DNA from: Planctomycetota bacterium
GTDB lineage: Bacteria > Planctomycetota > UBA1135 > GCA-002686595
DNA length: 10,206 bases
Assembly (NCBI GenBank): GCA_029259675.1
Contig: JAJDES010000357.1
Coordinates: 1-10,206, forward strand
Direction of reading: 5' to 3'
In this document: positions 1 to 6,084 of the stretch, in pieces
Layout of the letters: the number at the start of each line of letters is the position of its first letter
Numbering within the stretch: the stretch's first letter is position 1
Translations under genes and position numbers: made by a program
Notes under the pieces: generated by a model
Database searches by the model: none
What the model saw: only the letters and a program-made list of their open reading frames with translations
Told to the model about the DNA's origin: nothing

Positions 1-1
1 G

Positions 2-2158
2 CAAAGCCGGTTGGTTGCAGAACGCTTTCACGATGAAAGCGGCGGCATGCAATTGATTTTGCATTCGCCCTACGGAGCGCGCATCAATCGCTCGCTCGGC
101 CTGCTCCTGCGCAAACGCATTTGCCGCGGCTTCGGCTTCGAACTCCAAGCGGCGGCGGATGAAGAAGCCATTTTGATTTCGCTCGGGCCGATGCACGGCT
201 TTCGCCTTGCCGATGTCAAGGGCATGTTGCTGGCCCCGGGCGCGGAAAAAGCATTGACGCAGGCGCTCTTGACGACGCCCATGTTTGAAGTGCGCTGGCG
301 CTGGAACGCGACCCGCTCTCTATTGGTGCCGCGCGCATTCGGAGGCGCGCGCGTGGCCCCGCCGATTTTGCGCATGCGCGCCGACGATCTCTTGGCCGGC
401 GCTTTCCCCGAGGTCGTGGCCTGCGGAGAGAATTTGCCCGCCGGTGACTTGCCCCTACCCGACCACGCATTGGTCGAACAAACGATCCGAGACTGCTTGA
501 CCGAGGCGCTCGACCTGGACGGCATGCTCGAAGTTTTGGCCGGTCTGCGCGACGGCTCGATTGAATTTGAAGGCTTCGATTTGCCGGGGCCGTCGCCCTT
601 TGCGCGCGGCATCCTCAGCGCCGGCGTTTACGCCTTCCTCGACGATGCGCCACTGGAGGAGCGTCGCGCCCAAGCCGTGCAAACGCGCCAAGCCCTCGAC
701 CCGGCCCAAGCCGACAACTTGGGCGCCTTGGATGCGGGCGAAATAATGCGCGTGCGCTCGGAGGCTTGGCCCGACCCGCGCGATGCTGAGGAACTGCACG
801 AAGTCCTGGGCTGGATGGGCTACGCCGAATTGGATGAGTTTCCGGAGTTGGACCAGGCCAAACGAGACTTGCAGGCAGCCGGCCGTATCGAGTTGCGCGG
901 CCAGCGCTGGTTCGCCGTGGAGGCGCCGACCGAGGGCGCGCGCGTCTTGCTCGGTCGCATGGAAGCCCTGGGTCCACTACCCGCAAGCGATCCGCTGTTT
1001 GAGGAATTCGCGGCCGAGGTACTTGAGCTCGAGGGCGCCGGCAAGGTTTTGCAAACGCGCATCGACGGAGCCACCGCCTGGTGCGAACGCGGCCTTTTGG
1101 CGCGCATTCAACGCCGCACCGTCGAAGGCCTGCGGCGCGCCAGTCGTCCGGTTCCCGCCGCGGCCTTCCTGCGCTTCTTGGCCGATTGGCAGCACCTGAC
1201 GCCCAAGCATCAACTGGATGGACCGCGCGGCGTCGCCGAAGTGTTGATGCAGCTGTCCGGTTTTCAAGCCAGTGCCGCCAGTTGGGAGGGCGAGATCCTT
1301 CCCGCACGCGTGCGCGGCTATCGCAAGAGTTGGCTGGATGAGCTGTGCCTTTCGGGCGAAATCACCTGGGGCCGACTTTTCGGCTCGGGTGATGCTTCGC
1401 CGCGCTCGACCCCCATTGCCCTGTTGCCGCGGGCCGATGTGCAGCATTGGTCCACGGCATCCCAAGCGGCCGACACGGAAGATCTAAGCCCGGGAGCCGT
1501 GAGCATCCTCGAACACCTGCGCGCGCGCGGAGCGAGTTTCGAGATGGATTTCCCGCGCGCGGCCAGTCCGCTCGCCTCCCAAAGGGAAGCCGCACTGGCT
1601 CAGTTGGTGGCGCGCGGGCACATCACATGCGACGGCTTTGCGGCCCTGCGTCGCTCGCTGCTGAAAGCGAATCAACGCGCGCGAAGAGAGCGCTCCAATG
1701 TCGCCACACCCGTCGGTCGCTGGTCGCTGTGGCCGCGCGCCGATTCCATCCCCGATACCGAACGCGACGATGCCTGGTACGAGTTCACCGCGCGCAGCCT
1801 GCTGGCCCGTTGGGGCGTTGTCTTTCGCAAGCTGTGCCAGCGTGAAGCGGTGAGCTTGCCCTGGCGCGAGATGCGCAGGGCATTGAGGCGACTTGAATTG
1901 GCCGGAGAAGTCCGCGGCGGACGATTCGTTACGGGCTTCGCCGGAGAGCAATTCGCCCTACCCGCGGCCGTCTCCGCCCTGCGCCGCCGCGCGCGCGAAG
2001 GCGGCGAGGCCCTAACCGTGTCGGCCGCAGATCCCCTCAATCTGTCCGGAATCATCACACCCGAAGAACGGGTGGGCAGCTCCACCAGGCGTGCGGTGCA
2101 TGTACTGGAAGCTTCCGCCGGGGAAGCGCCGGAGGAATCCACCGAAATTGCGGGATAG
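2..2158 (+). CDS. lhr: Lhr-type ATP-dependent helicase, C-terminal part (5' end outside window)
   Basis: This is the C-terminal half of a large superfamily 2 helicase of the bacterial Lhr family, a 3'-5' DNA or RNA:DNA translocase linked to DNA repair. The frame is open to the window's left edge (first full codon at base 2), so the ATPase RecA domains lie upstream. About 718 codons are visible, roughly half of a typical 1400-1550-residue bacterial Lhr. Counting from the TTG at base 11, residues 4-30 carry the ERFHDESGG...LHSPYGARINR stretch that opens the DEAD/H-associated region. Residues 150-220 carry LPDHALVEQ, then PSPFARGILSA and LDDAPLEERR, both hallmarks of the family. Residues of about 235-715 match the long winged-helix Lhr C-terminal extension, including SWLDELCLSGEITWGRL and, near the end, SAADPLNLSGIITP. 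It stops at TAG 2156-2158. The next gene is 361 bases away, so no operon is evident. The family assignment is strong. The substrate in this organism is not shown. Confidence 0.93.
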   Translation, partial: QSRLVAERFHDESGGMQLILHSPYGARINRSLGLLLRKRICRGFGFELQAAADEEAILISLGPMHGFRLADVKGMLLAPGAEKALTQALLTTPMFEVRWRWNATRSLLVPRAFGGARVAPPILRMRADDLLAGAFPEVVACGENLPAGDLPLPDHALVEQTIRDCLTEALDLDGMLEVLAGLRDGSIEFEGFDLPGPSPFARGILSAGVYAFLDDAPLEERRAQAVQTRQALDPAQADNLGALDAGEIMRVRSEAWPDPRDAEELHEVLGWMGYAELDEFPELDQAKRDLQAAGRIELRGQRWFAVEAPTEGARVLLGRMEALGPLPASDPLFEEFAAEVLELEGAGKVLQTRIDGATAWCERGLLARIQRRTVEGLRRASRPVPAAAFLRFLADWQHLTPKHQLDGPRGVAEVLMQLSGFQASAASWEGEILPARVRGYRKSWLDELCLSGEITWGRLFGSGDASPRSTPIALLPRADVQHWSTASQAADTEDLSPGAVSILEHLRARGASFEMDFPRAASPLASQREAALAQLVARGHITCDGFAALRRSLLKANQRARRERSNVATPVGRWSLWPRADSIPDTERDDAWYEFTARSLLARWGVVFRKLCQREAVSLPWREMRRALRRLELAGEVRGGRFVTGFAGEQFALPAAVSALRRRAREGGEALTVSAADPLNLSGIITPEERVGSSTRRAVHVLEASAGEAPEESTEIAG

Positions 2159-2183
2159 CTGGAAAGTTCCGCCGGCGAATCGC
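2105..2183 (+). repeat. Imperfect 25-bp direct repeat across the lhr stop codon
   Basis: Bases 2105-2129 and 2159-2183 both begin CTGGAA and share TTCCGCCGG. They match at 21 of 25 positions by eye and are offset by 54 bases. The first copy is in the lhr coding end and the second starts directly after the stop. This may be a decayed short duplication that set the present C-terminus. It could also be chance in GC-rich sequence. Confidence 0.3.
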
Positions 2184-2519
2184 GCAAACAGCGGCTCCAT
2201 TCAAGTGGCAACCCGCAGCTGTCCAAAACCGATCCCCAAGGACCTAGGTCATGGGAACTCGCCGCCCCCGCAGCGACAGCTACGCACTAACCCCTAGGCC
2301 AATTGCGATGCAGGCCGTAGTGCAATCGTCAGCTGGAGGCCTAATGTTGGGGTCAATCGTTGGAGTTCAAGCCGTCAGCGAATGAAGCCAAGTTCGCAAT
2401 TGTTCGCATCGACCGAGTTCATGGGCCGCGCGGCTCGAATATGAGCACTGAGAGATTGCACCCGTTCGAAAGAACCGCTCAACCCCACAAGTCCCAAGGC
2501 AACTAGCTAGATCGATTTC
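2159..2519. other. Intergenic region between lhr and the usp gene
   Basis: This is a 361-base stretch with no credible gene. It holds a perfect 10-bp palindrome GACCTAGGTC (2241-2250), a possible nested stem-loop (2295-2343, listed separately) and a 4-bp stem with a GAAA tetraloop (GTTC-GAAA-GAAC, 2464-2475). I see no T-tract terminator after lhr and no convincing -35/-10 pair. An in-frame TAG at 2508-2510 sits just before the usp start. Confidence 0.6.
2295..2343 (+). other. Possible nested stem-loop upstream of the usp gene
   Basis: TAGGCC (2295-2300) pairs with GGCCTA (2338-2343). Inside it ATTGC (2302-2306) pairs with GCAAT (2322-2326), giving an outer 6-bp and an inner 5-bp helix with a 15-base apical loop and an 11-base bulge on the 3' side. 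It lies about 180 bases before the usp start and could be a leader structure. No known riboswitch class is recognised. The arms are short, so chance is possible. Confidence 0.25.
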
Positions 2520-3428
2520 ATGCAGAAGATTCGCAAGATACTCGTTGGACTGGACTTTGATCGGAACCAAGCCCTTACCGCGGGCAGCCGAACAGCGGCC
2601 AAGAAAGCCCTGTGGCTGGCTGCCCGAACCCAAGCCCGCGTTGATTTTCTCTACTCCAAGGACAAGTCCGACGAGGATGAAGTCACCGAACCCGATGCGG
2701 CGTCCGACGTGACCAAGTCCGCGGTGGATTCGTTCTTGAGCGAATGCGGAGCCAAGCCCGCCGACTCCGAGTTCTTAATTGTGGACGAAAAACCGTGGCT
2801 GGCCCTGACGCGCAAGGCCTTGGCCGGAGAAGCCGATTTGATCGTCGTCGCCAAGCGCAATTACTCGCGCAAGGACGACCGCAAATTGGGCAGCGTGTCG
2901 ATCAAGTTGGTGCGCAATTGTCCCGTTCCTGTCTGGGTCATCAATCCCACCCACACGGACACCCACCAATGCGTCCTCGCCGCCAGCGACTTATCCTCGG
3001 TGGGAGATTTGGCAACGGAGTACGGCGCCTTCATCGCACAAGCCGAGGAATGTTCGTTTTGCGTTGTGCACGCGTGGCAAATGCCCATGGAATTGCAGTT
3101 GAGTTCCGCTCGAATCGGCGCCGAAGAAACCAATCGCCGCAGGCAAGAGATCGCCAAAGCAGCCTCGCAACACATTCGCGGACTCAGCGGAGTTGCTGAA
3201 CTGCAAAGCAGCATGGAAGTCTTCCTCGCTTGCGACACGCCCTCGAACGCCATCCTGCAGGTGGTTGAAAAGAAGCAACCGGACTTGGTCGTCATGGGAA
3301 CGATCTCGAGGGCCGGTTTGGCGGGCTTGCTGGTGGGCAACACGGCCGAAAAGCTGCTTTACGAACTCGACTGCTCATTGCTGACGATCAAGCCCGAAGA
3401 CTTCGTGTGCCCGCTTCGATTGGAGTAG
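2520..3428 (+). CDS. Universal stress protein, tandem Usp domains (UspE-like)
   Basis: A 302-residue cytoplasmic protein made of two universal stress protein folds, as in E. coli UspE (about 316 residues). Domain 1 spans about residues 4-143, opening KILVGLDFD and ending NCPVPVWVINP. Domain 2 spans about 150-293, with CVLAASDLSS at its start and PDLVVMGT near its nucleotide-binding loop. That loop reads G260-x2-S263-x9-G273-N-T-AEK. The ATP-binding Usp consensus is G-x2-G-x9-G-(S/T), so the second glycine is serine and the last glycine is followed by Asn-Thr, as in the GNTAE of UspE. The ending CDLLVIKP-like CSLLTIKPEDF is also UspE-like. Domain 1 has no such loop. Usp proteins support survival under starvation or stress, and the ligand of this one is unknown. 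The ATG at 2520 is forced by an in-frame TAG at 2508-2510. No good Shine-Dalgarno is visible. The gene stands alone. Confidence 0.92.
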   Translation: MQKIRKILVGLDFDRNQALTAGSRTAAKKALWLAARTQARVDFLYSKDKSDEDEVTEPDAASDVTKSAVDSFLSECGAKPADSEFLIVDEKPWLALTRKALAGEADLIVVAKRNYSRKDDRKLGSVSIKLVRNCPVPVWVINPTHTDTHQCVLAASDLSSVGDLATEYGAFIAQAEECSFCVVHAWQMPMELQLSSARIGAEETNRRRQEIAKAASQHIRGLSGVAELQSSMEVFLACDTPSNAILQVVEKKQPDLVVMGTISRAGLAGLLVGNTAEKLLYELDCSLLTIKPEDFVCPLRLE

Positions 3429-3905
3429 TGGGCCCGATCGGGTTTGTGAACTGAGACTTAGGATCACCAGTGCGCCGCCCTGTCGCGCACGGATTCTGCA
3501 AAGCCAAAACTTGGCGCGCTCCGCCGTTGGCGCAGCATGGGCAAATCGAATCAAGCCACGGCTTGACCGGGCCTGACATATCCGTGCTTTTGGCGGGGCT
3601 GGCTGCGTTGAGCCCCAGCACACCGAACTCAGTGCGTCGACCCCAGTGCGCCGACCCCAGTGCGTCGACCCCAGCGTTCGAGCCATGCCCCGCTGCCGGT
3701 CCGCCACAGGCCAAATCTTGTTTGGGTCTGAAAGGCCCCAATTCCGCATCTCCCAGGCCCCTTGAGTCCGCCGGGCTCAAAAAAAGGGAGAGTGCCGCCA
3801 AGCAGGTCTCATGCTCTGGGCCCAGCTGGCCGAAGGCGAGACTGGAGAGCCGCGCGCACGCCCGCAATGGTGCTCTCCAGACCTCCAGACAAGATCGCAA
3901 CGTCC
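3429..3905. other. Long intergenic region with repeats and palindromes
   Basis: These 477 bases separate the usp gene from the DUF3332 gene. Frames are open on both strands because of high GC, but no translation resembles a protein family. The region contains CCCGATCGGG followed by TTT (3433-3445), an inverted repeat GTGCGC-N9-GCGCAC (3470-3490), a near-palindrome TCAAGCC-AC-GGCTTGA (3551-3566) and a three-copy 14-bp tandem repeat (3631-3672). It also has a TTGAG/CTCAA stem at about 3764-3782 followed by A7. That stem is followed by A rather than T, so it is not a + strand terminator. No promoter is clear. Confidence 0.6.
3631..3672. repeat. 14-bp tandem repeat, three copies
   Basis: The unit AGTGCGTCGACCCC occurs at 3631-3644, 3645-3658 and 3659-3672. 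Copies 1 and 3 are identical and copy 2 differs by one base (CCGAC for TCGAC). The 14 bases before (3617-3630) match the unit at 8 of 14 positions and may be a decayed copy. It is intergenic, and the unit length is not a multiple of three. Confidence 0.8.
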
Positions 3906-4229
3906 ATGCAGTCCAAGCCGAAGAAATACCTCCTGGCACTGATTCTGTGCCTCTCCCTGATCAGCTCCAGTTGCTACGGGCGCTTCCACCTAACGAACGA
4001 TATTTACGAGTGGAACAGCAAGATCAGCGATGACGCCTGGGTCACCGAGAGCGTCTTTGTCGTGCTGATCGTCATCCCCGTCTATCCCCTGGCCATGGTG
4101 ATGGACAGCGTTGTGCTCAACTCCGTCGAATTCTGGACCAGCCCGCGCTACCCCGAATCCGAAGCGGACGCTCCCAAGCGAAGTGAGGACGACGAGGAAG
4201 AGGAGCTGGAAGAAGAAGATGAGGAGTAG
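3906..4229 (+). CDS. DUF3332-type small lipoprotein with acidic tail
   Basis: A 107-residue envelope protein resembling the DUF3332 family of small lipoproteins of unknown function. Residues 1-22 form a signal peptide (MQSKPKKY, then LLALILCLSLISSS) with a candidate lipidated Cys23. The box ISSS-C has Ser at -3, where Leu is usual, so lipidation is likely but not certain. Family-like stretches follow: SCYGRFHLTN (21-30), IYEWNSK, a hydrophobic segment ESVFVVLIVIPVYPLAMV (about 48-65) and VVLNSVEFWT. The last 15 or so residues are almost all Asp and Glu (DDEEEELEEEDEE), an unusual extension that could bind cations or basic partners (inference). The ATG at 3906 is chosen because it starts the signal peptide. 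The frame is open further up to 3762, but that stretch is basic, low in hydrophobic residues and unlike the family. No strong ribosome binding site is seen. Confidence 0.85.
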   Translation: MQSKPKKYLLALILCLSLISSSCYGRFHLTNDIYEWNSKISDDAWVTESVFVVLIVIPVYPLAMVMDSVVLNSVEFWTSPRYPESEADAPKRSEDDEEEELEEEDEE

Positions 4230-4385
4230 CTCGCCCGAGGCCGCCTAAATAAGGCCCCGCAGGCCGGCCCGAAGCGGATTGGCTTGGGGCGTGCGTTCGG
4301 CCGCCTCCAACCTCGCATCGCATCACCAACAAGGCGCCAGAATCCATTGCCGCACACCTACAGACATCCGCGGCGCCCCGCGTGG

Positions 4386-4391
4386 TATGCT
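4386..4391 (+). promoter_or_regulatory. Possible -10 element of ispH
   Basis: TATGCT, preceded by GTGG, lies 90 bases before the ispH ATG in a 246-base gap and resembles a sigma-70 -10 box. No matching -35 sits at 16-18 bases; CAGACA at 4361-4366 would be 19 bases away. This is weak evidence. Confidence 0.2.
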
Positions 4392-4475
4392 CCGCCGGTG
4401 CGGCAAGCAACGAACGGCCGCCCCGAAAACGGTGAAATCGTGACATTGGATACGACTAAGAAAAGCGGCGCCTCC

Positions 4476-5405
4476 ATGAGCGTCCAACTGGCCCAACCGC
4501 GCGGTTTTTGCGCCGGCGTGGATCGCGCGATAGAGATTGTGGAGGTCGCCCTTGAGCGCTACGGGGCACCCGTCTTCGTGCTGCACGAAATCGTGCACAA
4601 CAGGCACGTGCTCGAAAACCTGCGCGCTCGCGGAGTGATCTTTGTCGATTCGCTCTCCGAAGTGCCGGCCGGCTCGGTAACCATTTTCAGTGCCCACGGT
4701 GTCGCGGAATCGGTCGTAGCCGAATCTCGCGCCCGCAAGCTCATCGCCGTTGACGCCACTTGCCCCTTGGTCACCAAGGTCCACGTACAAGCGCAGATCT
4801 ATGCCGGCGAAGGCCGCGAGATCGTGCTCGTCGGTCACCCCGGACACCCCGAAGTCGAAGGCACCCAGGGGCGCATCAACGCGCGCGTGCATGTGCTCTC
4901 GACCGTGGAGGAAGTGGCGGCGTTGAAAGTGGACAATCCGGACAAGTTGGCCTACGTCACCCAAACCACACTGAGCGTTGACGACACACGCGATGTGATC
5001 GACGCGTTGCACAAGCGCTTCCCCGATATCGCCGGGCCCGAGCTCAAGGACATCTGCTACGCCACGCAGAACCGCCAAAACGCCGTGCGCGACATGATCG
5101 GCAAGATCGACATGCTGATCGTCGTCGGCTCCCAAAACAGTTCGAACTCCAAACGCCTGTCGGAGCTGGGCACGCGCAAGGGCTTACCGGCGTACCTGAT
5201 CGACGATCCCAACGAGATCGACCCCGCGTGGTTCAATGCCGGCACACGCATCGGCATGACCGCCGGCGCTTCGGCTCCCGAAACGCTGGTGCTGAAGATC
5301 CTCGATCGCCTCAAGGAACTCGGTGTGGACAGCGTCAGCGAATTGGACGGCGAGCCGGAAAACGTCGTCTTCCACCTGCCCGAGTTCCCGGCGCGCACGG
5401 AATAG
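4476..5405 (+). CDS. ispH: 4-hydroxy-3-methylbut-2-enyl diphosphate reductase (IspH/LytB)
   Basis: This cytoplasmic [4Fe-4S] enzyme carries out the last step of the MEP pathway, reducing HMBPP to IPP and DMAPP. The 309 residues align end to end with E. coli IspH (316). The three cluster cysteines are present at Cys12 (PRGFCAGVDRAI), Cys96 (DATCPLVTKVH) and Cys195 (KDICYAT). Active-site groups are also present: HEIVHN with His41, SAHGV with His74, GHPGHPEVEG with His124 and Glu126, QTTLSVDD, the SQNSSNS substrate loop and TAGASAPE. The ATG at 4476 makes Cys12 and Cys96 number exactly as in E. coli. An in-frame GTG at 4440 would add 12 residues (VTLDTTKKSGAS) and cannot be excluded, because neither start has a strong ribosome binding site. 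The frame is open further up to 4284 without family similarity. No residue appears damaged, so the gene is probably essential and active. Confidence 0.97.
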   Translation: MSVQLAQPRGFCAGVDRAIEIVEVALERYGAPVFVLHEIVHNRHVLENLRARGVIFVDSLSEVPAGSVTIFSAHGVAESVVAESRARKLIAVDATCPLVTKVHVQAQIYAGEGREIVLVGHPGHPEVEGTQGRINARVHVLSTVEEVAALKVDNPDKLAYVTQTTLSVDDTRDVIDALHKRFPDIAGPELKDICYATQNRQNAVRDMIGKIDMLIVVGSQNSSNSKRLSELGTRKGLPAYLIDDPNEIDPAWFNAGTRIGMTAGASAPETLVLKILDRLKELGVDSVSELDGEPENVVFHLPEFPARTE

Positions 5406-5413
5406 CCTGTGTG

Positions 5414-5427
5414 CGGCCCATGGGCCG
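5414..5427. repeat. Perfect 14-bp palindrome after ispH
   Basis: CGGCCCATGGGCCG begins 9 bases after the ispH stop. As RNA it could form a 5-bp GC stem with a CATG loop. No U-tract follows (AGAAGAAAT), so it is not a standard intrinsic terminator. It might pause transcription or protect the mRNA 3' end. Confidence 0.4.
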
Positions 5428-5452
5428 AGAAGAAATCCGCAAGCTATTCTGT

Positions 5453-5915
5453 CGGAAGCCTGGACTGCACCCGTTGCGTGCTATTACCTGTCACGTGAAG
5501 AGCTAGAGACGCTTGCTATAGCTCACCAAGAACGCGCCATTTTCAATCCAAAGCGCGTGTTCTAGTTGCGCTTCACTGCTGGTTTGAACGTGCAAAAAAA
5601 AGCAGATGCACCCAAGTCCGCGAAGATTTGGATCCGTAGCTTGGCACTCGCCCCGCCAACGGAGAATGCCTAGTCGGGTACGGCAATGAAGAGCATCAGC
5701 CAAGGTCTTTGATCAACTTGACCCTTGGAGCTTCATTGTATTGAGCACAACGAAACGGGCATTCACCTGCAAGCCGCCCTTTCGTTAATCGTTCCAAATC
5801 CAGGACCAAACGGCCCATGGTTCGATTGCTCGCCTATACACACCCCCAAATAGGCCTTTCCCACTAAATAAGAAAGTCTGTTTAGCCCACAATTATCACC
5901 AATCCGCAAACATTT
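5453..5915 (-). pseudogene. Decayed fragment paralogous to the lipoprotein gene at 8487-9626
   Basis: Read on the minus strand, this stretch is a broken copy of the 3' half of the gene at 8487-9626. From 5606 downward the translation gives VLFAGNEIWLAHEL when read from C- to N-terminus, against VLFAGDEIWLAHEL in the intact gene. At the DNA level ACGCGCC, then CCAAAGCGCGTG and CCTTGGAGC recur in register. Similarity extends past the stop codon into the flank: CCCGTTG lies 25 bases from GTGAAG in both copies (5470/5495 and 8472/8497). Lesions are TAG at 5503-5505, replacing the Trp six residues from the intact C-terminus, a 2-base length change beside an A8 run (5594-5601), and TAG at 5670-5672 where the intact copy has Gln. 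Matches weaken toward 5800-5835 (CCAAACGG followed by CCATG) and fade near 5915. The region coding the signal peptide and the first roughly 240 residues is missing. It cannot make a working protein. The boundaries are approximate. Confidence 0.8.
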
Positions 5916-5920
5916 TGGCT

Positions 5921-5934
5921 CTAATTCAAATTAG
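5921..5934. promoter_or_regulatory. AT-rich palindrome, candidate operator
   Basis: CTAATTCAAATTAG has 6-bp perfect arms around a CA centre. It lies directly before the 5937-5966 inverted repeat, upstream of the beta-helix gene. Its TTCAAATT core also occurs in the other divergent spacer (9752-9759), inside that spacer's inverted repeat. It could be a regulator site, but no regulator is encoded here. Confidence 0.3.
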
Positions 5935-5936
5935 TG

Positions 5937-5966
5937 ATGCGTTCCCCGCTTCAACCTTGAACGCAT
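5937..5966. promoter_or_regulatory. Inverted repeat upstream of the beta-helix gene
   Basis: ATGCGTTC (5937-5944) and GAACGCAT (5959-5966) are perfect 8-bp arms around a 14-base spacer, with arm centres 22 bp apart. A competing inner pair TTCAA-CC-TTGAA (5950-5961) overlaps the right arm. It is either an operator for a dimeric regulator or, if transcribed, a hairpin. It ends 118 bases before the start codon. Confidence 0.4.
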
Positions 5967-5993
5967 GTACCGTGCTGAGCACTGCTGGTCAGG

Positions 5994-5999
5994 TATATT
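5994..5999 (+). promoter_or_regulatory. Possible -10 element of the beta-helix gene
   Basis: TATATT differs from the -10 consensus at one position and lies 85 bases before the start codon. No good -35 occurs at 16-18 bases; TTGAAC at 5957-5962 is too far (31 bases). Weak support. Confidence 0.25.
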
Positions 6000-6071
6000 C
6001 ACTTCACATCAAATCCGCATCCTTGCACAGGAAATCCGTTCGCTAACTCGCAACGCCCCCCCACCGCAAAC

Positions 6072-6078
6072 AAAGGAG
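6072..6078 (+). promoter_or_regulatory. Shine-Dalgarno sequence fixing the beta-helix start
   Basis: AAAGGAG sits 6 bases before the ATG at 6085. It is the clearest ribosome binding site in the window. It selects this start over the in-frame ATG at 5965, which would add 40 non-hydrophobic residues in front of the signal peptide. Confidence 0.8.
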
Positions 6079-6084
6079 TTCACA

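Larger units (their letters stand above)
5406..6084. other. Long gene-free region: pseudogene plus beta-helix promoter region
   Basis: No intact gene is present here. Bases 5406-5452 hold the palindrome after ispH. About 5453-5915 is the lipoprotein pseudogene. From 5916 to 6084 is the leader of the beta-helix gene, with a 14-bp AT palindrome, an 8-bp inverted repeat, an 11-bp palindrome GTGCTGAGCAC (5972-5982), a TATATT box and a strong Shine-Dalgarno sequence. Confidence 0.7.

Noticed and set aside
615..1307. A 230-codon Arg-rich frame antisense to lhr
   Set aside because: The Arg/Pro/Ala-rich translation is typical of antisense GC-rich coding DNA, and lhr similarity covers the whole stretch.
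3764..3787. The TTGAG/CTCAA stem with A7 as a terminator
   Set aside because: The homopolymer follows as A on the plus strand. On the minus strand the T-run precedes the stem, so neither strand has the stem-then-T order.
3762..3905. A 48-codon N-terminal extension of the DUF3332 protein
   Set aside because: It would bury the signal peptide behind a basic, family-unlike stretch. The ATG at 3906 begins the signal directly.
3388..3939. A 183-codon minus-strand frame (and an overlapping 124-codon one at 3375-3749) in the usp-DUF3332 gap
   Set aside because: The translations resemble no known fold, run through the tandem repeat and overlap two real genes. Open frames are expected by chance at this GC content.
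3470..4033. A 187-codon plus-strand frame before and into the DUF3332 gene
   Set aside because: It ends inside the DUF3332 gene in another frame, is low in hydrophobic structure, and spans the 14-bp repeats, whose length breaks codon phase.
4148..4357. A poly-serine minus-strand frame
   Set aside because: It is the shadow of the Asp/Glu codons of the DUF3332 tail.
4323..5135. A 270-codon frame antisense to ispH
   Set aside because: It lies opposite a strongly conserved gene; its His/Asp/Val-rich content is the shadow of ispH codons.
5503..5703. A 66-codon minus-strand frame treated as a small gene
   Set aside because: Only its C-terminal third matches the intact lipoprotein; the rest is out of phase after the frameshift. 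It is part of the pseudogene.
5965..6084. A 40-codon N-terminal extension of the beta-helix protein
   Set aside because: The ATG at 6085 has an excellent AAAGGAG and begins a signal peptide. The upstream ATG lies in the inverted repeat.
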